This document shows, in pieces, positions 54,403 to 62,651 of a DNA stretch of 64,000 nt. Numbering within the stretch: position 1 is the stretch's first letter; each line of letters opens with the position of its first letter. The stretch spans positions 496,001 through 560,000 of the forward strand of contig NZ_JBALVR010000001.1 in assembly GCF_036960315.1 (NCBI RefSeq), read 5' to 3'. This DNA is from Psychroserpens sp036960315 (GTDB lineage Bacteria > Bacteroidota > Bacteroidia > Flavobacteriales > Flavobacteriaceae). The translations under genes were made by a program, and so were the position numbers. The notes under the pieces are model-generated. The model was given only the letters and a program-made list of their open reading frames with translations, was not told the origin of the DNA and ran no database searches.

Positions 54403-55163
54403 TGTCTTTAAAAGTGTCTTTGATTACTGCAACTTACAATAGTGCCAAAACTTTGGACATGTGCATGAGTTCGGTTTTAAACCAAACGTATTCAAATATC
54501 GAATACATCATTATTGATGGGAAGTCTAATGATGGTACTTTAGAGTTGATTGCATCTAAATCTGAAACGCATCATCAGATCAAATGGATTTCTGAAAAAG
54601 ACAAAGGGATTTATGATGCTTTAAACAAAGGCTTGTCCAGAGTAACAGGTGATGTTGTTGGATTTGTTCATAGTGATGATTATTTAGCTGAAATGACGAC
54701 TATAGAAAAAATAGTAAATGCCTTTGATAAGCATAAGGTTGACGGCGTCTACGGGAATTTGCATTATGTGAATTTTGATGATGTAAACCAAATTGTCAGA
54801 AATTGGGTAAGTCAGCCATTTCGTAATAAGCTTTTGAATCGCGGTTGGATGCCTGCGCATCCTACCTTGTTTCTAAAGAACGACGTCTATAATGATAATG
54901 GAGACTTCGACTTGAACTATGACATTGCTGCAGATTATGATTTTATCCTTAGGATATTTGGTAAGCGTAAATACACATTTCACTATTTGTCTGAAACCAT
55001 AATTAAAATGCGTGTTGGAGGTGCGAGTAATAGAAGCCTTAAAAATGTACTAACGAAAACCAAAGAAGATTATAGAGCAGCCAAAACAAATGGACTGCGT
55101 TTCCCTTTTAAAGTGATACTGCAAAAGAACCTTTCAAAAATCCCACAGTGGTTTAAGAAATAA
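54402..55163 (+). CDS. Glycosyltransferase family 2 (WcaA/WcaE-like)
   Basis: This 253-residue GT-A enzyme opens with VSLITATYNSAKTLDMCMSS. It has IIDGKSNDGT, and FVHSDDYL in the DxD position, plus AADYDFILRIFG. This is typical of WcaE-like first-stage transferases that act on lipid-linked intermediates. It begins inside the stop of the acetyltransferase gene. Donor unknown. Confidence 0.88.
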   Translation: MSLKVSLITATYNSAKTLDMCMSSVLNQTYSNIEYIIIDGKSNDGTLELIASKSETHHQIKWISEKDKGIYDALNKGLSRVTGDVVGFVHSDDYLAEMTTIEKIVNAFDKHKVDGVYGNLHYVNFDDVNQIVRNWVSQPFRNKLLNRGWMPAHPTLFLKNDVYNDNGDFDLNYDIAADYDFILRIFGKRKYTFHYLSETIIKMRVGGASNRSLKNVLTKTKEDYRAAKTNGLRFPFKVILQKNLSKIPQWFKK

Positions 55164-55252
55164 TTGCTAACAACATGATATTCAATGGCTGTTAATAATA
55201 ATCGACTACTTACTTTTTAACAATTTTTCGACCTAAACTTGATCCTATAAAC

Positions 55253-55260
55253 TATATTTG
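55253..55260 (+). promoter_or_regulatory. Promoter -7 element before the WecA-like gene
   Basis: TATATTTG, exact match to TAnnTTTG, lies 51 bp before the ATG of the WecA-like gene in a 148-bp gap. A TTTCG (55226-55230) is a weak -33 candidate at 22 bp. Confidence 0.5.
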
Positions 55261-55311
55261 CAGTTGTAGTTCGCAGTAGTAATTTTATGATGCGAAACAT
55301 AAGTACATGAT

Positions 55312-56430
55312 ATGATACAAGAATTACTAAAGTATTTTAATCCTTTAGATTACCTAGGAGTATGGCTAGCAATTACGTTTGTAATTGCTTTTATTGTTTC
55401 TCTTTCTAGTTTCCCTGCTATTTTTAAAGTGGCTATAGCTAAGCGTTTAATGGATGAGCCTGGTGACCGTAGCGTGCATGATAAAATGACTCCAACACTT
55501 GGTGGCGTTGGTATTTATCTAAGTTTGATGGTGGTTATTACTACGGTTGGTGCCTTGCTAGATACAAAAATATTGCTCTTAGTACTTGGGAGTTTGACCT
55601 TGCTTTTTTTTCTTGGCTTAAAAGATGATTTGTTAATACTGTCTCCCAAAAAGAAGTTTTTAGGGCAAATATTGGCTGCGTCTTTACTCATTATTTTTAC
55701 AGATACACGAATTTTAGGGCTATCAGGAATATTTGGAATAACTATTATACCGTACTGGTTATCTGTGGCATTTACACTTTTTGTTTATGTGCTGGTTATC
55801 AATGCCTATAATCTTATTGATGGTGTTGATGGATTAGCTGGTTGCCTTGCTGCTGCAGGTTCCGCGGCATTTGCATTTTTATTTGTAAAAACCAATGATA
55901 TTACGATGTCAACGTTGACTGTGGCTACCATAGGTGCTTTAATCCCATTCTTACGATTAAACTTTTCGAAGCGAAAGAAAATATTTATGGGAGATACTGG
56001 GTCAATGATCGTTGGCTTTTTGATTGCCTTTTGTGCTGTGCGTTTTTTAAGTAAAACTCAAATGAATTCGTCTTCAGAATTTTATGATTCTGCCCCAATT
56101 TTAGTGCTCGCTATTGTCTTTTTTCCGCTGTTGGATACCTTAAGAATATTTTTGATAAGATTAATTATACTCAGAAAAAGTCCATTTTCAGCCGATCAAA
56201 ATCATATTCATCATGGGTTTTTGAAATTAGGCTTCTCTCATGCTCAAACGACAATTTTCATTGTGGTTCTAAACTTATTACTTATAGCATTTATATACCA
56301 AATACGTGATTTTGATATTCTATTTCAGGTTATTTTATTGGTTATTGTTGGTACTTTTTTATATGCTTCTTTATTTATATACAATTGGCTGACCTCAAAG
56401 AAATGGTTACCAAAATCCTTGAAGGACTAA
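55312..56430 (+). CDS. WecA-like undecaprenyl-phosphate sugar-1-phosphate transferase
   Basis: This 372-residue polytopic membrane enzyme of the MraY/WecA superfamily starts the repeat unit by moving GlcNAc-1-phosphate (or a related sugar phosphate) to undecaprenyl phosphate. About ten helices are visible. The cytoplasmic-loop motifs are TPTLGGVGIYLS, GLKDDLLIL (metal Asp pair), NAYNLIDGVDGLAG, IFMGDTGSMIVGF and DQNHIHHGFLKLG, the last being the WecA HIHH motif, not MraY's. It has its own -7 box and precedes the export pair. Confidence 0.92.
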   Translation: MIQELLKYFNPLDYLGVWLAITFVIAFIVSLSSFPAIFKVAIAKRLMDEPGDRSVHDKMTPTLGGVGIYLSLMVVITTVGALLDTKILLLVLGSLTLLFFLGLKDDLLILSPKKKFLGQILAASLLIIFTDTRILGLSGIFGITIIPYWLSVAFTLFVYVLVINAYNLIDGVDGLAGCLAAAGSAAFAFLFVKTNDITMSTLTVATIGALIPFLRLNFSKRKKIFMGDTGSMIVGFLIAFCAVRFLSKTQMNSSSEFYDSAPILVLAIVFFPLLDTLRIFLIRLIILRKSPFSADQNHIHHGFLKLGFSHAQTTIFIVVLNLLLIAFIYQIRDFDILFQVILLVIVGTFLYASLFIYNWLTSKKWLPKSLKD

Positions 56431-56460
56431 ACACCTCAAATGACTTAAATTGGCTTAACT

Positions 56461-56491
56461 TTTGTCAATCATTTAATTGCAACTATATTTG
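56461..56491 (+). promoter_or_regulatory. Promoter of the wza-wzc export pair
   Basis: TTTG (56461-56464), 19 bp, then TATATTTG (56484-56491): an exact match to the Bacteroidota TTTG-N19-TAnnTTTG promoter, 18 bp before the Wza-like ATG. It is the best promoter match seen in the window. Confidence 0.8.
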
Positions 56492-56509
56492 TAATCGTTT
56501 TAAAACTCT

Positions 56510-57274
56510 ATGGTAATGAAGAACATTGTTCGTGTTTGTGTAATTTTTATTTTGGTAAGTTCATGTGCGACTAAGAAGGAAATTTTGTATATGCAAGATT
56601 CTATAGATTATCCTCAAACAGCCTTAGAGTTTTCAAGCCCTAAAATACAGCCTAATGACATTTTAAAAATAGTTGTTGGAGCTTTAGTTCAAGAGTCTGC
56701 ATTACCCTATAATAAGTTAACTAATGGCGGAAATACTGGAGGTGTCGCATTGATGCAGTTGGAGGGCTATTTGGTTTCCGAAGACAATACCATTAATTTT
56801 CCTCAGTTAGGACCAATTTCTACTAACAATAAAACAGTTTTAGAACTTCAAGAGCATATTAAAGTCTTACTTGAGGATGGTGGTCATTTAAAAGACCCCT
56901 CAGTTAATGTGCGTTTGCTCAATGCTAAAGTGACAATTTTGGGAGAGGTGAATCAGCCAGGTACTTTTAATTTTACAGAGTATAATATTACCTTACTACA
57001 AGCCTTGGGCTATGCGGGTGATTTAACCATCAATGGGAAACGAGAAGATATTATTGTATTACGAGAAACGGAAGGTAATCGCGTTATCTCGCACATCGAT
57101 TTGACGTCTACTAATTTTATTAATACCGCTTTTTATCAAATTAGGCCAAATGATGTCATCATTGTAAATCCAAACAACCCTAAAGTAAAGAGTGCTGGTT
57201 TTGTGGGTAATACTTCAACTGTTATTTCAGTTATCTCAATTCTATTAACGACAGTTGTCCTAATTACAAGATAG
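56510..57274 (+). CDS. Polysaccharide export outer-membrane lipoprotein, Wza-like
   Basis: This 254-residue lipoprotein has a lipobox ending at VSSC (Cys19 acylated). The polysaccharide export domain (about 40-125) is followed by a SLBB-type domain with ILGEVNQPGTFNF, which forms the channel ring. A hydrophobic segment at the C terminus (about 236-252) could span the outer membrane. It makes the outer-membrane exit for the polymer, together with the Wzc protein encoded 2 bp downstream. It has its own strong promoter, so export genes can be regulated separately from the sugar genes. Confidence 0.92.
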   Translation: MVMKNIVRVCVIFILVSSCATKKEILYMQDSIDYPQTALEFSSPKIQPNDILKIVVGALVQESALPYNKLTNGGNTGGVALMQLEGYLVSEDNTINFPQLGPISTNNKTVLELQEHIKVLLEDGGHLKDPSVNVRLLNAKVTILGEVNQPGTFNFTEYNITLLQALGYAGDLTINGKREDIIVLRETEGNRVISHIDLTSTNFINTAFYQIRPNDVIIVNPNNPKVKSAGFVGNTSTVISVISILLTTVVLITR

Positions 57275-57276
57275 TT

Positions 57277-59616
57277 ATGAATCAAGAGTCAAATGTAGCT
57301 TCTCTAAAAAAGAACGATCAAGGAGAAACTATAAAGCATGAAATCAAAAAGTATGGCCGCTATTGGTATTGGTTTGCTTTTGGAATTTTATTGGCATTAA
57401 TTGGTGCTTATGTATATTTGAGATATACACCTAAAATATATTCATCTTCGGCCAAGATTAAAATCCTCAATAAAACTAAAGGCTTAGAATTACCATCTTC
57501 TGCGTTCGTATTTAATAGGTCAAATATTAACCTAGAGAATGAAATTGAAATATTAAAATCCTATCGTATTATTGAGAAAGTGGTTGATACTTTGAACCTC
57601 ACGATGGCGTTTTATGAAGAAGGAAATATACTGACAACTGAAATTGCTAAGTTTCCATTTAAGCTTGTTAAAACGTTGTCTAACGATAGTATTAAAAATG
57701 TCTCATCCTATAAAATAAGAGTTGAAGACACTAATTTTAGTATCTCTAAAGGTGATTCAGATAGGACGATTATAATTCCTGATTTTAACTCTTACAATGT
57801 CGATCACAATTTACCTTTTGAGCTGCAATTTGAGAATGTCTCAAAAATATCAGAAAGTATTGGGAAAACCTATATACTAAAGTTTGTTCCGGTGTCTAGT
57901 GCTACCCGAAAACTAAAAGGACAACTTAATATTACCATGCTAGGTAAAAGCAGCGATTTACTGAAGCTAAAACATACAAGTCAAAGTAAGGCTAGGTCAA
58001 GTGCCATAATTAATACCGTTATTAAGGTCTTTGATGACGATGGTGTTAAAGATCGGCAGAAAGTTTCAGAGCGGACTATTGATTTTATTAAGCTTCGTTT
58101 TAAGCTTTTAACGAAAGAGTTAGATTCTATTGAAGTAGGGATTAAAGATTTTAAAAAGTCCAATAATTTTATAAATATAGAATCCGATGCAGAGCTAGGG
58201 CTTTCGCAGCGTACTTTATCAGAAAATCAGGTCTTTAGTATCGAAAATCAAATTGTGATTTCAGGGTTATTAAAGGAGAGTTTACGTCCTGAAAGTGTAG
58301 ATTCCGAATTATTACCTTCTAATATTGGTTTAGACGATGCAAATATCAATGGACTTATTACTCAATACAATGATTTGGTGTTTGAACGCGATAAGTTAAT
58401 TACAAGTGCTGGACAAAACAATCCAACATTTACAGTTCTAAATGATAAGATATCTAGCGTTAAATCTAATATCATCAGCTCGATTAACTCCTATCAAGCA
58501 CAATTGAAGGTAACCAAGCAGCAATTGGTTGGAAAAAACCAAAAGTATGCGTCTCAAGTATCGAGCTTACCTTTAAAAGAAAAGCTGTTACGTTCAATAG
58601 AGCGCCAACAAGCTATTAAGCAGAGCTTGTACTTATTCTTACTGCAGAAAAAGGAAGAAGCTGCCATTAATTTGGCTGTTACAGAGCCGTCTATTAAAGT
58701 GGTTGAGTATGCCTTATCTGGTGGAGGTCCAATTTCACCAAACCCTAAAAATATTTACTTAATGGCTTTGGTCGCTGGATTATTAATCCCTTTTGGAGTT
58801 ATTTATTCTCGTAATTTATTGGATACTAAGATCAAAGGGAAGGAGGATGTCACCTCACGTGTTGGTAATATTCCGGTTTTAGCTGAATTACCTAGAATAA
58901 AAGGACAGAATCTTGTATTTGATAACCCAACAGATCGCTCTGTACAGTCTGAAGCCTTTAGAATATTAAGCGCAAATGTGAACTATATATTGCCGACTAC
59001 AGGTAGTTCCGATGGTAAAGTAATTTACTGTACGTCAACAATCAAAGGAGAAGGTAAAACCTATGTAGGTATTAATCTGTCTTTGGCTCTATCTAGCATT
59101 AATAAAAAAGTATTGCTTATAGGAGCAGATTTAAGAAATCCACAAATTCACTCTTACATATCTCAGGATAAGAACCTGCAAGGATTATCCAATTACTTGC
59201 ATGATGAATCAGTAGAATGGAAAGATATAGTTGTAAAAGGGTTTGAAAAACACCCTAATCATGAGATACTCTTATCAGGTGATATCCCTCCTAATCCTAC
59301 GCAATTGCTTACCAATGGGAGGTTCGAAACGTTATTGAATGAAGCAAAGCAACAATATGACTATATCATTATTGATACAGCTCCAACGATTTTAGTAACC
59401 GATACCCTGTTAATTTCCAAATATGCAGATGCTACAATTTATTTATTGAGAGCTGACCATACAGAGAAAAATTTATTAGAGTTTTCTAAGAATTTATCTG
59501 ATAGCGGAAAAATTAAAAATATGGCTTATGTTATCAATGATGTAGGAGCAAGTCGGTCTTACGGCTATTCTTATAACTATGGCTATGGTTATGGTTACGG
59601 AAGTAAAAACGACTAG
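57277..59616 (+). CDS. Wzc-like chain-length determinant protein / tyrosine autokinase
   Basis: This 779-residue inner-membrane protein joins a Wzz-type periplasmic domain to a BY-kinase. Membrane helices lie near 31-50 and 490-508, with coiled-coil regions between. The cytoplasmic kinase has Walker A STIKGEGKT (Lys594), Walker A' VLLIGADLRNP, and Walker B YIIIDTAP. The C-terminal tail is a tyrosine cluster (YGYSYNYGYGYGYG), the usual autophosphorylation site. It sets polymer length and drives export with the Wza-like protein. No partner Wzb phosphatase is present in the window. Confidence 0.93.
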   Translation: MNQESNVASLKKNDQGETIKHEIKKYGRYWYWFAFGILLALIGAYVYLRYTPKIYSSSAKIKILNKTKGLELPSSAFVFNRSNINLENEIEILKSYRIIEKVVDTLNLTMAFYEEGNILTTEIAKFPFKLVKTLSNDSIKNVSSYKIRVEDTNFSISKGDSDRTIIIPDFNSYNVDHNLPFELQFENVSKISESIGKTYILKFVPVSSATRKLKGQLNITMLGKSSDLLKLKHTSQSKARSSAIINTVIKVFDDDGVKDRQKVSERTIDFIKLRFKLLTKELDSIEVGIKDFKKSNNFINIESDAELGLSQRTLSENQVFSIENQIVISGLLKESLRPESVDSELLPSNIGLDDANINGLITQYNDLVFERDKLITSAGQNNPTFTVLNDKISSVKSNIISSINSYQAQLKVTKQQLVGKNQKYASQVSSLPLKEKLLRSIERQQAIKQSLYLFLLQKKEEAAINLAVTEPSIKVVEYALSGGGPISPNPKNIYLMALVAGLLIPFGVIYSRNLLDTKIKGKEDVTSRVGNIPVLAELPRIKGQNLVFDNPTDRSVQSEAFRILSANVNYILPTTGSSDGKVIYCTSTIKGEGKTYVGINLSLALSSINKKVLLIGADLRNPQIHSYISQDKNLQGLSNYLHDESVEWKDIVVKGFEKHPNHEILLSGDIPPNPTQLLTNGRFETLLNEAKQQYDYIIIDTAPTILVTDTLLISKYADATIYLLRADHTEKNLLEFSKNLSDSGKIKNMAYVINDVGASRSYGYSYNYGYGYGYGSKND

Positions 59617-59622
59617 TCTTAT

Positions 59623-60285
59623 TTAACTGTTAGCTATCGATTTTAAGTACTTTGTGGTTTCTGTTTGGTTCTCACTTTTAAAGATATAACTACCTGCTAC
59701 AAGAACATCTGCACCAGCATCAACAAGTGCTTTTGCGTTTTTATCGGTGACACCGCCATCAATTTCAATACGTGTGTTTAATCCTTGGTCGTTAGCCATT
59801 TTACGCAATTTCTTTACACGATTGTAGGTCATGTCTTCAAATGTCTGACCCCCAAATCCGGGGTTGATAGACATCAATAAAACCATATAACACTTTGGTA
59901 AGATATCTTCTAAAACCGATACTGGTGTAGTTAAATTTAAAACAACTCCAGCTTTACATCCCGCATCTTCAATTTGAGTTAGTGTGCGGTGTAAATGCAC
60001 AGTAGATTCGTGATGAACAGTAATAATATCTGCCCCAACTCTAGCGAATTCTTCAATATAACGCTCAGGCTTTTCTATCATTAGATGCACATCAAGCGGT
60101 TTGGTTGCATGTTTTTTTATGGCTTGTATGACAGGCATTCCGTAAGAAATGTTTGGAACAAAATGACCATCCATAACATCAATATGAAACCAATCGGCTT
60201 CACTGTTATTTACCATTTCTATATCGCGTTGAAGATTGCCGAAATCGGCAGCTAGCATTGAAGGAGCTATAAGTACTTTAGACAT
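59623..60285 (-). CDS. rpe: Ribulose-phosphate 3-epimerase
   Basis: This 220-residue TIM-barrel enzyme interconverts ribulose 5-phosphate and xylulose 5-phosphate in the pentose phosphate pathway. Motifs are LIAPSMLAADF, DWFHIDVMDGHFVPNISYG, VHLMIEKP, MSINPGFGGQTF and EIDGGV. The ORF is open to 60312, but the start is the ATG at 60283-60285 (MSKVLIAPS), because a TATCTTTG -7 box overlaps the upstream alternative. It converges with the Wzc-like gene across 6 bp. Confidence 0.96.
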   Translation of the reverse strand: MSKVLIAPSMLAADFGNLQRDIEMVNNSEADWFHIDVMDGHFVPNISYGMPVIQAIKKHATKPLDVHLMIEKPERYIEEFARVGADIITVHHESTVHLHRTLTQIEDAGCKAGVVLNLTTPVSVLEDILPKCYMVLLMSINPGFGGQTFEDMTYNRVKKLRKMANDQGLNTRIEIDGGVTDKNAKALVDAGADVLVAGSYIFKSENQTETTKYLKSIANS

Positions 60286-60311
60286 TTTTATATAAGTATA
60301 CTTGGTTTGCA

Positions 60312-60319
60312 CAAAGATA
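60312..60319 (-). promoter_or_regulatory. Promoter -7 element of rpe
   Basis: On the minus strand it reads TATCTTTG, an exact match to TAnnTTTG, 26 bp before the rpe ATG. It rules out the longer rpe start. Confidence 0.6.
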
Positions 60320-60363
60320 CAGTCTTATTTTGTAATCACTTTATATTATACGATATTAGTTAA

Positions 60364-60486
60364 ATGGACGAAAAGATAAAATTATTTTTTGCTGAGTTAT
60401 TTAAACTCTTAATACCTTCACTACTAGTTTTATTGATTGCGACAGCTGTGCTATATGGCTTGTTTGTATTAATGGGTTGGATGTAG
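60364..60486 (+). CDS. 40-residue predicted membrane peptide
   Basis: ATG at 60364 and TAG at 60484-60486 bound a 40-residue product with a charged start (MDEKIK), an apolar stretch LLIPSLLVLLIATAVLYG, and an end FVLMGWM. This is a single membrane helix. No RBS or promoter is clear and no family is recognised. It lies in a gap between rpe and the sigma factor gene, in which longer genes are absent. Could be a real small protein or a chance frame in AT-rich DNA. Confidence 0.35.
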   Translation: MDEKIKLFFAELFKLLIPSLLVLLIATAVLYGLFVLMGWM

Positions 60487-60500
60487 GTCTTAGATCAAGA

Positions 60501-60522
60501 GACTTTGTAAAATGAGTGAACC
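60501..60522 (+). repeat. Direct repeat of 22 bp, copy 1
   Basis: This 22-bp sequence is repeated at 60689-60710 with one mismatch. About 30 bp after each copy also align loosely; in copy 2 they form a perfect hairpin. The pair encloses 166 bp without a gene. Confidence 0.8.
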
Positions 60523-60688
60523 TTGAGAAATCGGTTTTAGGGTCATTTAATAAAATTCGACTATTATAAAACGTCAATAAAATCAACACTTATAAAGAGT
60601 TTTGATTACTCGGGGGTACAAAAAGGGGTGCAAAGTGTTGTTAAAATGGTGTTTTCGCAAAAATTAAGTTATTCATTTACAATTACTT

Positions 60689-60710
60689 GACTTTATAAAA
60701 TGAGTGAACC
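60689..60710 (+). repeat. Direct repeat of 22 bp, copy 2
   Basis: It differs from copy 1 (60501-60522) by one base. It runs into the hairpin at 60706-60732. The 60523-60688 interval between the copies holds a G-run-containing stretch but no ORF. Confidence 0.8.
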
Positions 60711-60736
60711 CAGAGTAATCAGCTCTGGGTTCTTTC
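60706..60736. terminator. Hairpin, probable terminator near the sigma factor gene
   Basis: GAACCCAGAG (60706-60715) and CTCTGGGTTC (60723-60732) pair perfectly around a 7-base loop. A short T-run follows on the plus strand. It lies in the gap downstream of the sigma factor gene stop (minus strand) and may end transcription there, although its T-run is better placed for the plus strand. Confidence 0.5.
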
Positions 60737-60811
60737 ATCAATCAAAAAACGAACAGTTATGTTTTGTAACTGTTGTTGCCGTAATTTAGTCGTAATTTAT
60801 TAAAAAAATTA

Positions 60812-61675
60812 CTATCCTAAATATGTTTTCAATATTTTACTACGAGATGTATGTTTTAACCTACGAATCGCTTTTTCTTTAATTTGTCTTACCCGCTCAC
60901 GAGTTAAATCAAATGTTTCTCCTATTTCTTCTAAAGTCATAGGATGTTGATTTCCTAGTCCGAAATATAAACGAATAACATCTGCTTCACGAGGTGTTAA
61001 TGTTTCTAATGCACGTTCTATTTCCGTACGTAAAGATTCATGTAATAAATCTCTATCAGGATTTGGAGATTCTCCACTACGTAATACATCGTAAAGGTTA
61101 GAATCTTCTCCTTCAACTAAAGGTGCATCCATTGATACATGACGTCCAGAGTTTTTCATCGACTCTTTTACATCGCTAATTGTCATGTCTAACTCTTTGG
61201 CAATTTCCTCAGCACTTGGTGGACGCTCATGACTTTGCTCTAAAAAGGCAAAGGTCTTATTAATTTTATTAATTGATCCAATCTTGTTTAATGGCAAACG
61301 TACAATACGAGATTGTTCAGCTAAAGCCTGAAGAATCGATTGACGAATCCACCAAACAGCGTAAGATATGAATTTAAATCCACGTGTCTCATCAAAACGT
61401 TGTGCAGCTTTAATTAAACCTAAATTACCTTCATTAATTAAATCTGGTAAAGTTAAACCTTGGTTTTGATATTGTTTTGCTACAGAAACAACGAAACGTA
61501 AGTTAGCTTTAGTTAATTTTTCTAAAGCTAATTGATCACCTGCTTTGATGCGTTGAGCTAATTCTACTTCTTCATCAGCAGTAATCAAATCAACCTTTCC
61601 AATTTCTTGTAAATATTTATCTAATGATGCAGTTTCTCTATTGGTAACCTGCTTGGTGATTTTTAGTTGTCTCAT
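60812..61675 (-). CDS. rpoD: Primary RNA polymerase sigma factor, RpoD/SigA type
   Basis: This 287-residue sigma-70 factor has the short form typical of Bacteroidota, without the large region 1.1 and non-conserved insert. Region 1.2 begins near DKYLQEIGKVDLI. Region 2 contains ANLRFVVSVAKQYQNQGL, LIQEGN-like LINEGNLGLIKAAQRF and YAVWWIRQSI. Region 3 starts LPLNKIGSINKIN. Region 4 has the helix-turn-helix TLEEIGETFDLTRERVRQI. Its region 2 recognises the TAnnTTTG boxes seen through the window. An AGGAGA motif lies just before the ATG, which is unusual in this phylum, and a TACATTTG box lies 27 bp upstream. Confidence 0.95.
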   Translation of the reverse strand: MRQLKITKQVTNRETASLDKYLQEIGKVDLITADEEVELAQRIKAGDQLALEKLTKANLRFVVSVAKQYQNQGLTLPDLINEGNLGLIKAAQRFDETRGFKFISYAVWWIRQSILQALAEQSRIVRLPLNKIGSINKINKTFAFLEQSHERPPSAEEIAKELDMTISDVKESMKNSGRHVSMDAPLVEGEDSNLYDVLRSGESPNPDRDLLHESLRTEIERALETLTPREADVIRLYFGLGNQHPMTLEEIGETFDLTRERVRQIKEKAIRRLKHTSRSKILKTYLG

Positions 61676-61701
61676 TTAATTATCTCCTTTAAAAATTTGG
61701 G

Positions 61702-61709
61702 CAAATGTA
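61702..61709 (-). promoter_or_regulatory. Promoter -7 element of the sigma factor gene
   Basis: On the minus strand it reads TACATTTG, an exact match to TAnnTTTG, 27 bp before the ATG; a CTTG about 23 bp further upstream is a weak -33. An AGGAGA ribosome-binding motif follows before the ATG. Confidence 0.55.
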
Positions 61710-61769
61710 TTGTACTACATAGTTATACGTAACAAGTACTGAAAATGTTACAAGATAATTAAAATTAAT

Positions 61770-62144
61770 TTAAATTTTGATTAACTTTTTGTTGTTGAGG
61801 TTAATGTCATCAAGCATTTCGCTAGTGAATTTGTAATGCCCTTTTGTTGTGATTAATCTGAAAGGACGTGACTTTATAACGCTTAAAGTGTTGAGAAACA
61901 GCCATTTTGATTTTAGTAGTTTTGGCTTTTCACTTTTAAGACTAATATCAAAATAATGTTGTCTCCCTTCTTTTTCGGCTACGATATCTGGTGTGATAGT
62001 AATATCGCTACCTTTTTTTATGAAAGATTTGGGCGTTTCATAACCTTCAGCGTCGGCTTTGATGTTTTCAAAACCATGTTGTTCTAAGTAATCAACAGAA
62101 TCTTTTAAAATATCTTTGTATTTTTCTTTGTCCTCATGTATCAT
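61770..62144 (-). CDS. Hypothetical protein with a nuclease-like core
   Basis: The ORF extends to 62180, but MIHEDKEKYK at the ATG at 62142-62144 is the better start; the extra 12 upstream residues are hydrophobic and atypical. The product has 124 residues and no signal peptide. A stretch with TPDIVAEKEGRQHYFDISLK has a spacing like the PD-(D/E)xK nuclease core (Asp, then Asp-x-Ser-x-Lys), and may reflect a restriction-endonuclease-like fold. No family is recognised with confidence. It follows upstream of the sigma factor gene on the same strand, with its own untested promoter. Confidence 0.6.
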   Translation of the reverse strand: MIHEDKEKYKDILKDSVDYLEQHGFENIKADAEGYETPKSFIKKGSDITITPDIVAEKEGRQHYFDISLKSEKPKLLKSKWLFLNTLSVIKSRPFRLITTKGHYKFTSEMLDDINLNNKKLIKI

Positions 62145-62203
62145 AACTAATAGTATACGAAAAAAAGACGAGAAAAGCAAATGTTTGACGACTTCATTTC
62201 ATT

Positions 62204-62592
62204 CTAAAATCGATATTCGATACCTGTATGTATTGAGATAATAAAAAGGTCTATGCTATTTTTTTGAGCGAATGGTTTGAGTTGATAATTAAAATTAGTT
62301 TCCACATTGAAGTATATCTCTTAGAACAATTTCGTTTCTAATCCTAAACCTAGATTTAAAGACATTGTAGCTTTATGCTCCAAATTATATGATCTGGACT
62401 ATCCTTAAAGGGTTTTAATCTGCTTTTTGCAGCGATTCCAATATCTTTTAGATTGTCGAATAAATCAGAATCTGCACCAATAGCGTCTTGTGTTTCTAGA
62501 ATGGGATTGATTTTTAAATGTTCATCCAAATCGTAAGCACAAGAGCTAACTATAATAGGCATCAGGAAATGTGAAAATTTTGAGAGATTCAT
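62204..62592 (-). pseudogene. Decayed outer-membrane beta-barrel protein
   Basis: The longest open piece (62356-62592) encodes 78 residues starting MNLSKFSHFLMPIIVSSCAY, a signal- or lipoprotein-like start. After a frameshift near 62370, MSLNLGLGLETKLF and, past a stop, YFNVETNFNYQLKPF and IISIHTGIEYRF are readable. The last ends in Phe, the typical end of an outer-membrane barrel. The intact gene probably encoded a small porin-like or OmpW-like protein. It lies between the hypothetical and the regulator. Confidence 0.6.
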
Positions 62593-62651
62593 AAGACTTG
62601 TTTCCCTATAGTTTTACATATCTCCAAAAGGTTGCGTGGGAAACTAAACTT

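Noticed and set aside
60286..60312. Longer N terminus of ribulose-phosphate epimerase
   Set aside because: A TATCTTTG -7 box overlaps the first codons, and MSKVLIAPS is the conserved start.
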